This document shows positions 1 through 8,687 of a stretch of DNA of 19,657 nt, one piece after another (within the stretch, counting starts at the first letter, position 1; every line of letters begins with the position of its first letter). The position numbers were made by a program, and so were the translations under genes. The notes under the pieces are model-generated. The model was given only the letters and a program-made list of their open reading frames with translations, had not been told where the DNA came from and did not search any database. The stretch covers positions 1-19,657 of the forward strand of contig MSJI02000443.1 of NCBI GenBank assembly GCA_001931905.2, written 5' to 3'. The DNA is from Cladosporium sp. IMV 00045. Its lineage: Eukaryota; Ascomycota; Dothideomycetes; Cladosporiales; Cladosporiaceae.

Positions 1-1012
1 CTTACTTCGAAGCAGAGCTGGACAAGAATACCGACGTTTCCTCGTTCGTTGCATCTCGAACAGCGGTGTCAAGAAAGTACAACGTCCTCGGCGAGGATCT
101 CTGCAGGGGTGAGGTCATTAATATATGGGTGTCGACGGCGAACTCAATTCCTGCGCTTTTCTGGACATTCTTGTAAGTGGCCACGGATGAGACCGGTCGA
201 AGTATTTTGCGTTCTTGAGCCAGCAGTGCGGTCCGATGATCTGGTGAGGGCAACCTCTGTACTTCCGTTCTAACTGTAGTCAACAGATACATTTGGCAGC
301 GTCCGAGCCTCATGGAGAAACTTCGTGACGAGATTTTGCCAACAATCACTTACAGCGGTGATGGAGCGACCAGACAAGCAACTCTTGACATTCGGACGTT
401 GGAGAAAGAGTGTCCAACACTACTCGGCTGCCAGCGCGAAGGCATACGTGTCTCTAACCACATGGTAGCGCGCCGTGCTATTACAGCCGATACGTTGCTT
501 ACAGACGAGAATGGAGATACGGTATGATGTCCTTCCCTATACACGTGCCTCGCGATGTGGACGATGAACATGCTCTGCAATTGATAGCATTCGCTGATAG
601 AATGGGTGAACAGTTTCTCTTCAAGCAGGGAACCGATGTGATGTGGTCTGCAAAGATCACCCATGAGATGCCGGATATCTGGGGCGCTGATGCTCTACAG
701 TTCAACGCTGAGCGATTTTTGAAAGATCCAGAGCCGGATGTCGAGAAGAAGAGGCGTGCGGCATACATCCCCTTCGGCGGCGGGGCACATCTGTGCCCAG
801 GACGAAACTTCGCTTCTGCTGAGGCACTCGGCCTCATCAGCGCCCTTCTAATGGGCTACGAGATTGTTGGATTGCGTCCAGACCAGGTCCAGATGGGCCC
901 TCGGGAGTTGGCTAGCGCAATTCCTAAGCCGATGGAGGAAGGCAGCAACAATCCTGTCATGATACAGAAGCGGAAAGGCTGGGAAGGAATCGAGTGGAGC
1001 TTCAAATGTTGA
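1..1012 (+). CDS. Cytochrome P450, 3' part (5' end outside window), CYP7/CYP8-like
   Basis: C-terminal 267 residues of a heme-thiolate monooxygenase. Three exons join in frame: 3-172, 287-521 and 614-1012. Introns are 173-286 (GTAAGT...CAACAG) and 522-613 (GTATGA...GAACAG). The spliced product shows an I-helix WVSTANSIPALFW, the ExxR motif in CQREGIRV, and the heme-binding loop PFGGGAHLCPGRNFA with its cysteine ligand. The I-helix lacks the usual AGxDTT acid-alcohol pair; an Asn stands near the Thr site, as in CYP7/CYP8-type enzymes (sterol 7-alpha-hydroxylase, prostacyclin synthase) and their fungal relatives. The fungal enzymes' substrates are mostly unknown, so a sterol or fatty-acid substrate is only a guess. 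No broken codon is seen, so the gene looks intact in this part. The N-terminal membrane anchor would lie upstream of the window. The next gene, in the same direction, is also a P450, starting 637 bp on. Confidence 0.88.
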
Positions 1013-1649
1013 TGTGATAGGCCGTTCTGGTGCCACTAAGTGCTGCAGCATAATGTCAGCTGCGATAGTGTGTAGTCGAAGGAAGGCCCCACGTGCCTTC
1101 GAAAAATCTCAGCTCACTACCTGCGGCTTCCCCTGCTACTACGAAGGCGGAGGATAGTAGCTTAAGACAGGGGTATCTCATAATAGATAGCGCTAAATAT
1201 CAAGGAGCTATCGCAAGTTTCTGCATGTGAACATAGACCTCTAGAATAGACCACAGTAGCTCGAGAGAAGAGTGTATTGCGGCAGATACCTTAGCTTGAA
1301 GTGAGATGGCCATGTTGAAAGGCGCGTGGGCCCATGCGAACACGAACAGCCCCATCCGTCGTGCCGTAGCGGACGCAACGGCCAGAACCTTCGTCCCCAC
1401 TGGTCTCCCACGCTTTGAGATACAATAGCTTAACCTCACTCAGTAGAGTCAGCATCGCTTGTCGTCGCTTGAGACTCTTGCATAGAAGCCTACAGATCAA
1501 GTTAAGATCCTGGGTACCGGCAGGAATGCGTGAATATGGGCACAGCCCAGCATACTCCCGGCTAATAACGCACCGTATCTCTGCCAAGTCTCAATGGCTC
1601 TATCTGCGGCGGCTGATTTCTTGTACTGCGTCCGCGCGATTTTCCACAA
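1013..1649. other. Intergenic region between the two P450 genes
   Basis: No convincing coding region. It should hold the 3' end signals of the first P450 and the promoter of the ERG5-like gene. A CACGTG box at about 1090-1095 lies inside a small inverted repeat (GAAGGC ... GCCTTC, about 1082-1100). No clear TATA box or sterol-response element was recognised before the start at 1650. Confidence 0.5.
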
Positions 1650-3579
1650 ATGGCCAATCCCAATCTAATCAATACCCCTGGCCTTCCATTTTTCACGCAG
1701 GCTGCATCTCAACAACATCCCGTGTCTTCACAGGTGCCGCCTTGCAGTATGGACACCGTGTCCACCAATTCCAGCACAATGGCTGTCGATGCATATTATT
1801 CCCATCATTTGTCCAAGATGTCTGTCGACTACGTCGGCCAAACGCTTGATACCATAGGTCTCTGGACCATCATAGTCACCCTCGTAGTGATCTTGGGTGC
1901 TTACGACCAGTGTATGTCGTTCATACCACGAAGCCGATGACGACAAGTGCTAACGGTGCGAGCTGACCATAGTCTCGTACATCTGGAGCAAGGGCACCAT
2001 CGAGGGTCCGACGTTCAAACAGCCCTTCATTGGACCATTTCTGCAAAGTGTCAACCCAAAGTTCGAAGAGTACTATGCGAAATGGATCAGCGGGCCTCTA
2101 AGTTGTGTTTCGGTATTTCACAAAGTATGCGAGTTTGTTGTCATTCCATTTCGACAGACTGACGAGCCCTGTGCTAGGTTCGTTGTGATTGCCTCGACAC
2201 GCGACATGGCTCGAAAAGTCTTCAACTCGCCTTCGTACGTGAAGCCATGCGTGGTTGATGTGGCTCATAAGCTTCTCGGTGCGGACAATTGGGTCTTCTT
2301 AGACAACAAGGAACATCTCGACTTTCGCAAAGGCTTGAACGGCCTTTTTACGAGAAAAGCACTCCAATCCTACCTCCCTGGCCAAGAGGAGGTGTACAAG
2401 CGTTACTTCAGGAAATACGTCCAAATCACGGAGAGAGCAGGCGGCAAGCCCGTCCCGTTCATGTCTGCATTTCGAGAGTTGATGTGCGCCGTATCACTTC
2501 AGACATTCTGCGGAGACCACATATCGGAGGAAGCCGTCAAGAAAATTGCTGATGACTATTACCTTATCACCGCGGCTCTCGAACTTGTGAATTTCCCGAT
2601 AATCATTCCTTTCACCAAGACTTGGTATGGGAAGAAAGCCAGCGAAATGGTCATGGTGGAGTTTGCAAATGCGGGTGCCAAAAGTAAAGAGCGCATGGCA
2701 TCAGGCGCTGAGCCAAACTGTATCATGGACGCTTGGATTGGGAACATGTTGGCTTGCAACAAATGGCGGGAGATGGAGGCAAAGGGTCAGTCCATGGTGG
2801 ACTTGGACAAGCCCTCTCCGTTCATTCGCGAATTCAGCGATTATGAGATTGCGCAAACGATCTTCACTTTTTTATTCGCATCCCAAGACGCCACGAGCAG
2901 TGCAGCTACCTGGCTCTTCCAGACCATGGCTCAACGACCGGATATTCTCGACCGGGTCAGAGCAGAAAATTTCAAGATCCGCAATGGCGATAAACAAGCA
3001 GCTGTCGACTTGGATCAGCTCGAATCCATGACCTACACGCGCGCCGTGATAAAAGAGCTCCTTCGATACCGTCCTCCAGTCATCATGGTCCCATACATGG
3101 CAAAGAAGGCATTCCCAATTACAGACTCTTATACTGTACCTAAGGGTGAGTGAGGTCACCAGAAGACTTCAAGAACCTCAGAAATGACTGGTTTGCAGGC
3201 GCGATGGTTGTCCCCACCACGTACTTGGCCCTGCGCGACCCAGACGTCTACGAACGGCCAGACGAGTTTGACCCCGAACGTTATTACACTGGCGATGCTG
3301 AGATGAAGGGTGTGAAGAATTTTCTAGTCTTCGGCACTGGGCCACATGTATGCATCGGGCAACATTATGCGCAAATCAACCTCGCGCTCTTTCTCGGCAA
3401 AGCCTCGTTGCTGCTGGATTGGAAGCATCACCCAACGCCTCTTTCTGAAGAGATCAAGGTCTTTGCGACCATTTTCCCGAAGGTAGGCGGTGCATATGAT
3501 TGTTGATGCAAATTCAGAACGTACCGAGCTGACCGATTGCTAGGACGACTGCCCTTTGACGTTCAAAGAGCGACAATGA
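1650..3579 (+). CDS. ERG5: Sterol C-22 desaturase-like cytochrome P450 (CYP61/ERG5 family)
   Basis: Matches CYP61, the ER-membrane P450 that makes the C22-C23 double bond in ergosterol synthesis. Exons: 1650-1911, 1973-about 2124/2132, 2178-3145, 3199-3482 and 3544-3579. Introns 1912-1972, 3146-3198 and 3483-3543 have good GT/AG ends and branch points. Seen in the product: an N-terminal membrane segment (IGLWTIIVTLVVILGAYDQ), the CYP61 block FLDNKEHLDFRKGLNGLFTRK, I-helix FLFASQDATSS, ExxR as KELLRYRPP, the PPVIMVPY segment, heme loop FGTGPHVCIGQ, and a terminal KVFATIFPK joined to DDCPLTFKERQ. The second intron is the problem: with donor 2125 and acceptor 2177 the frame breaks. A donor at 2133 (45-nt intron) gives a 569-residue product with three extra residues; retaining the segment gives 584. 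The start was chosen as the first ATG ahead of the anchor. It may be the housekeeping ERG5 or a second copy; the window cannot tell. Confidence 0.9.
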
Positions 3580-4139
3580 AGAAGCCGTAGCTCCACAAAG
3601 GGGAGATCTTGATCTCGGCTGCATGTCATTCTTCGCTGTAAGGCCTAGAATGGGCGTCCAGCCTTTATCCAAGGGTCCCGTCGCCCAATTTGCGTCTTCG
3701 ATGTTGATAGGTGACCCTGAGTTTTGAAAGTGTTCTTGATACAAGCGCAAATGACTATGTTCAAGCATAATCACAAGATTACGTTAGTTTGCTAGGTCCA
3801 GAACAGAGCGTAATAGTCATGACTAGGATGCCTTGGAGAGCATGGCTCAAGTAAGTTATGTTGTCCGAGCTTCACGGCCTTCGTGATCGCAACTTTTATC
3901 CTGTATCCCCTCTTCGTGTATCTCTTCTTCGTGTATCGCCTTTTCGTACATTGCCTCTCTCCTTTTCGTGAGGTAGGTCTCTAAGCACATGGGTAAGTTA
4001 GGTGTTATTCCTACCACGTGACGATGAGTTTTTGAAGGACTAATCAGAATAGTAGGAAGAAAACGGGCGTGTAAATTTTGAGATAGTATGGTCCGAACAA
4101 ATTCAGAAATTTGTAGTTAGGTATCCGCTAAGATAAGGC
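3580..4139. other. Convergent intergenic region with short T-rich repeats
   Basis: Lies between the 3' ends of the ERG5-like gene (+) and the cysteine-rich gene (-). No coding support. A 12-bp direct repeat TCTTCGTGTATC occurs at 3911-3922 and 3926-3937, followed by degenerate copies (CTTTTCGTACAT, CCTTTTCGTGAG) to about 3970. A CACGTG box lies at about 4015-4020. These probably belong to 3' untranslated or spacer DNA. Confidence 0.4.
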
Positions 4140-6421
4140 CTACTGGGTAACTAAAATATAGAAACCATCCGCATTAACGTACTTCCTACCACTCAGCCAA
4201 GGCTTCTCGGGACCTCCGCAATCTTTCACAAACTGCTTCGCTTCTGCTGCGATGCTCGAGCACGACGCATCTGCGATTGTGTGTCAGTTCAGGCATCTCA
4301 CGAGCAAGCTATGAACTGCGACCGTTAACTTACTCCATTTCTGTCCTGCTGGACCGCACAACCTGATCCTCGCACTCATCTCGACGTATAGAGTCTTGTG
4401 CATGCCCATTTCGGTGCACTCGTCATCGCCATTCTTGCCGGCAGAACTATCTTGGTCGCAAGAGACGTCCTTGTCCAACAGGTTGTTGATAATGGCATCT
4501 ATCAAGGTCCCGGCTGCCGATCCGCTGTTATCGCACTGTGAGTTGCCGGCGACCGGCCACCATGGATCCGAGACGGGATTTTCTTGCTGCGATGGTCGCT
4601 TGGATTTGCATTGCGAGCAATCGGGGAAATTGACCGTGACGTTCCCGCATCCGGTGTCATTGGTGATCTGGGCTGCCATCCATTTGGCGCCATCGCCACG
4701 TCTGCCACTGTCGCCACTGGCCATGTCGTCGAGTGCATTCTTGCAAGACTGGGCTTCACTGATCTTGCAATCCCATTTTGCTTCTCCGTCGAGGCCATCT
4801 CGGTTAATGGACTAGCTCACACCATTGGGGTACATGCTGTACTGATTGGAGTCACCACTTCCCACTCGTCGCATCAGATTGCCGCATAGTTGGTCTCTGG
4901 CTAACTCTTTCAAGTCGTCGCCGCCCGTCATGTCGGATGGCCTATCGTCCAGCATGTGTGGTGGTCGCCCAGAATCGTTGCTTTCGCCCAGCATTTGTTG
5001 TAGTATAGCGCTATACCATTGAAGGGTCTCCTTGTCGCCGCCAATGTGCTTAACAATCTGGGCACTGTATGAAGTCAGCGCGTTGCCACACCGATAGAGT
5101 AATATCTTCACTCACGTGCCGTTACCAGATGAGCAGTCGCAATCTTTGTTCGGGCCCTGAATCTCTGTCAGTGGCAGGATCTGAAAGTTGGAATGTGAAC
5201 AGGGTACTGACCTCTGCAGTGCATTTACTATCCTGTCCTTTGCAGTTGTCATCCGAACATTCCAGATCAGAGGGGCACTTGTCGTCTTTATCATCATTCT
5301 CATGTTTGTGCGAAGGCGGAACGTGAACTGGCGAAACGCCTTTGAGTCCAGAAGCGTGAACGCACCACGCCCAAACAGTGTACCACACGTAGTTGGATGT
5401 GCCGTCGATGATTCTTGTGCTTTTCCTCGGAACGCCGAGAGCTGTGCGGCGTACTCTCTGGTCTGTTCCATGGCAGCCACAACACCCGAGTCATTAATTG
5501 TTGGAAGAGTCGCTCCAGAACCATCCTCTACGATCTTCACTTCACCAAGACCTTCTTTTCCAACCGAGTTCAGGGTGAACTCTGCGAGGCGTCGCACAGT
5601 TTCCAAAAGACCAGGGGACATGGGTTTTGTTGGTCTTAATGACGGCCGTTGTTGTGCGTCTCGTTTTTGAGCACCATCACTGAAGCATTTCTCGGCGTCG
5701 GGTTTCTTCATGATGAGCTGGTCGAGGATATTTGCCATTCCAGTGGGCAGCGTAATGACGGCGTCTCCGCTTTTGTGCTCGCCGTCATCCGCGGTTAAGA
5801 TCGATACGGTCTCAGGAGACGGCTCAGGTGTTGGCCTGACAGACACAATGATCGGAGATGCGCCGGCAGCAGTAGCTACAGCGATGTTGGCATCCGTGTG
5901 AGACTGAACAGCTGCTAGATCCAATGCCGCGAATTGAATGTGTTGAGGTTCCTCCTGTCCGGACGACTGCACGGCTACTCCTATCATGCCGGCCAAGGCA
6001 GCACCGGCCTAGACCAAGAGATCATCGACGCCGACAACGCGCTTTTCGACCGTCAAGGCATGCTGTGCGTCGATTGCACTGCCAACTGCAGCTGCACAAT
6101 CACTCAACACGTCGTCGGTCTTGCAAGCATCCGAGCTCAACGCAGATTTTATCGCAGCCTGTAAGTCCGAGCCGAAAAACACATCAATACCATCTTCGGG
6201 TATACCACCATGTAGATCTTTTGGTAAGATGGACACCTCGTGGCGGCGTGGAGTGGCCGTAGCCGCCTTGTAGAAGTCAGTCGTATAACAGAGCGTGGTT
6301 GTCTGCGAAGAGTCCATACCGGCGCTTTGGCATAATTCGATTGCGGCCCAAGTGTGAAGACTGGAGGGCTCTGCGCATGTGCCAGGGCCAAAAAGCTGGC
6401 CGCAATGATCAGATTCTTCAT
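4140..6421 (-). pseudogene. Secreted cysteine-rich protein, unknown family, probably decayed
   Basis: I do not recognise the family. The reading starts at 6421 with a strong signal peptide (MKNLIIAASFLALAHAQ). It then shifts frame near 6330-6380 into a long frame running to 6012, where TAG (6009-6011) interrupts, and continues open to about 5420. A second shift near 5390-5430 leads to a block ending at 5212 that contains KCPSDLECSDDNCKG and more cysteines. Introns with good ends follow: 5163-5211, 5065-5115 (GTGAGT...TACAG) and 4271-4333 (GTAAGT...CGCAG). The segment KDCDCSSGNG bridges the first two. Another in-frame TAG sits at 4812-4814, though an alternative 57-nt intron 4764-4820 (GTGAGC...GCAAG) could remove it. 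The last exon ends at 4140 after a cysteine-containing, W-rich tail. A Kex2-type KR site precedes the first TAG. Splice sites and codon choice show the minus strand was coding. Two frame shifts plus TAGs suggest a pseudogene; base errors in the assembly are the main alternative. Function is unknown. Confidence 0.62.
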
Positions 6422-7220
6422 GTTGTTGGAGGTGTGTCGATGCTGGTGGCTTGATGATTATGACCCGAGAACAACCTGTGAAATACTCGGAGCTCATGGA
6501 ATATTTGTATTTGTTGAAGCATGGCTTCCAAGATGGGCAGTAAGGCTGAATAATTCCAACGCGAGCTGAATGCAGGGGTGCAGTCGCTTGAGTTGTGGTT
6601 ATTATACGGACTGGGCAGCGGCGCAGTCGCCATTGTCAGCTACCTGGCGGGATGAACGACCATAATCGCGCGTTAAAGAGTCTGCCCTCAATAGTAGCAA
6701 ATCTATTAGCTGGTATAGCCATGTCTGCTGACTTAGTTACTGCCAACCTGTGAGAATAGGCGCCCTGCTCTGAATCATAAGGTAATCTCCTGCATCCAAT
6801 CCGCATTATGACGGAAAGGACGGAATACAAGATTGCAGTCAGTTGCAAAGTAATAGACCATTCATAGTATGCACCGAAACGTCGTGCCAATGCCTCGAGC
6901 TGCTGTAGTTCTCCAGCTCCAAAGAGCCGGCAGGGGGAATTCTGGTGGTCTCGATGTCGATTAATGCTGCCAGCCTACTAGCAGTTTAGTATACGAAAAG
7001 TGCTCGTTCGGTCGGCAATGACTGCAACGTTCGCGGTTCCACGCTTCCAACGTATGAGTGGCGCTGGTGATGTTAGATCATGTGACTCGAGGGCAGGTTG
7101 CTCATTCCTCAAGTCACTGACAACTGCAGGCCCGTTCGTCAAAACAAATGAGCTCTTGTCAGCCCACAGCGCAATTATAAAGTCTCGCTTCCTCTGCTTC
7201 AACTCTTTCTCACACCCACC
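6422..7220. other. Intergenic region upstream of the cysteine-rich gene
   Basis: No coding region that I can support on either strand; the open frames present are short and have no recognisable content. The minus-strand promoter of the cysteine-rich gene should lie in 6422-6700. The right part (about 7000-7220) turns into a plus-strand promoter-like segment, described separately. Confidence 0.4.
7176..7182 (+). promoter_or_regulatory. TATA box-like element, orphan promoter
   Basis: TATAAAG followed within 10-60 bp by a pyrimidine-rich run (CTTCCTCTGCTTCAACTC, then CACCC/CGCCC-rich DNA). This is the usual shape of a fungal core promoter and transcription start region. No gene with a convincing start follows within several hundred bases. 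The next real gene in this direction is the sulfatase at 8688. It may be the remains of that gene's promoter, or of a gene lost to insertion. Confidence 0.35.
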
Positions 7221-7221
7221 C

Positions 7222-7367
7222 TCGCCCACTTTTCCCACCCTCGCCCATATTCACCAAAGCCGCGTCCGCCCCGCTGGCTTCAAGACTCCTTTCAGCTCGC
7301 CTTTCCACCTTCGCCCACCATAAAAGCCGCACCCGCCCTGCTGGCTTCAAGACTCGTTTCACCTCAC
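7222..7367 (+). repeat. Imperfect tandem duplication, about 67-bp unit
   Basis: The segment at 7256-7300 recurs at 7323-7367 with an offset of 67 bp. Both copies hold CTGGCTTCAAGACTC flanked by AAGCCGC at the left and TTTCA at the right, with a few substitutions. The left flanks (CCCACCCTCGCCCA and CCACCTTCGCCCACC) also match, so the duplication reaches back to about 7222. It falls within the likely 5' untranslated region behind the TATAAAG at 7176. Confidence 0.7.
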
Positions 7368-7369
7368 CC

Positions 7370-8460
7370 GAAGGGATACTACCGTGGATGGAAGATGATG
7401 GAGATGTCGGCCGGAGTTAGCGCAAAGGTTGTACTTACCCACTCGTCGGCCTACCCGCAGGTGCTCAAGGCACGGCAGCAGCCCTCTGTCCCAACCCCCG
7501 GTTCCGTGATTCGCGGTGCTTGCACCCCATGATCGGATACCCTGCGCAATAGACTGCCCTCGCGTGGTTTGCTGTACTCTGGTCGCAACGACTGTCTCTG
7601 CTGTTAGTAGCCCAGATACGTCTCGGAGTGAAAGCGCGCGCCTCTCGGACTTGCACTCTGTGTCAAGCAGACGCCCCACCGAGTCGCCTTATACAGTGGT
7701 GGGGATGCCTTACCTCGGAAGGAACGTCGTCGAAAGGTGAGGCCATTGGCTGTATCCGTGTACCCGGCTTCCCGAAGACAATGTGGGCCTCCGTTGGCTG
7801 GGGAGACCCTTGCACTGGCGCCATCCGTTGCACCAAGGGATCTCAAGAGACGCAGCTACGCACCAGCAAAGACCCCTGGTGGGGATCGCTTCGGCCATCA
7901 CCTGAGCTGGGACCTTCGGGTCGTAAAAATGCGTAGAGAACAGGGGGTTTTGCTCTCGGCAACGAAGCATTTGGGCTGAGCGCTCAAGGCCGCCCATCGA
8001 CGGGCACTTGAGCTTGGTATGTATCCAGGCTGGCCATCGGGCGGTTGCTACATCCCAAGTAGCCGCCTACCATGTTATGCTAATCTGAACATCTAGGCCA
8101 TCAGCTACTTGGCCTCGTTGGCCGAGTACTGGAGGCTGTTCACTTGTAAGAGTGGCGTGATTCATCAGTCATCCCATTCACCCCGTGGATCCTCTGTGCT
8201 CACAAATGTTGTATGACTTGCCTCGGTGATACCGTAAAGACAATGTACAGTTGTCGCGGGAGCAAGTCCCACGCCCGGCGTGAAGTGAGGTTAGATTTGC
8301 CTGTGTGGGGCACTCGCCTCTCGGATAAGCTCGGCTAAACAACCCACCGACACTGTCGGGGACTGCAAACCCTGATTACTCACCACCAAACGCTCAGTTA
8401 TCGCTGCAATCATCTACACTGCTCCGGCGATCACCTTGGCGATATCCACTGCCTAGGTTG
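7370..8460. other. GC-rich hairpin-rich segment, possible transposon relic
   Basis: About 1.1 kb of GC-rich DNA, differing in texture from its surroundings. The longest plus-strand frame (7628-7936) shows no recognisable domain, and I do not trust it. Several small inverted repeats are present: GCTCAAG/CTTGAGC at 7982-8013 with an inner GCCC/GGGC pair, CACGC/GCGTG near 8268-8282, GGGA/TCCC just before it, and CCGACA/TGTCGG near 8346-8358. Such a mix could be the untranslated or end region of a non-LTR retrotransposon, or a structured RNA. I recognise no element and see no target-site duplication, so the transposon label is a weak inference. Confidence 0.25.
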
Positions 8461-8687
8461 TAATTGGCATGGTGCAGGTGGCAGTGCACAGCATTCGAAG
8501 TCGTTTGGCACGTAGGAAACCGGCAATGGCTTCAAAGCAATGTGACCCCTCAGTTGATGGCAGTAAGGACCCACAATGGACGAACATAAGACTCTCTTGA
8601 GCGCGCATCACGAGCACGGTAGTTGCTTCACCACCCGGCTTCCAAGTTTTCCATTCATTGGTGGCATCAGCATTGACACCAACAGCC
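8461..8687. other. Short region upstream of the sulfatase
   Basis: No clear TATA or CT-rich start region was seen close to the sulfatase start at 8688. An antisense open frame overlaps it (8453-8770) but has no recognisable content. Confidence 0.3.

Noticed and set aside
5188..5670. Plus-strand open frame of 160 codons
   Set aside because: It is antisense to the cysteine-rich gene, whose splice sites and cysteine motifs support the minus strand.
5982..6050. Intron of 42 nt that would remove the TAG at 6009-6011
   Set aside because: Poor donor (GTCGAA) and no clear branch point; a nonsense change is simpler.
6350..6372. Very short GT-AG segment in the cysteine-rich gene that could reconcile the first frame shift
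   Set aside because: About 17 nt, far below any workable intron length.
7628..7936. Plus-strand open frame in the GC-rich block
   Set aside because: Protein text rich in Trp, Arg and Pro without any family pattern; several other frames are also open because of high GC.
8658..8687. Ten-codon upstream extension of the sulfatase
   Set aside because: It begins with TTG and has no ATG; family homology begins at the ATG at 8688, so the extension is not supported.
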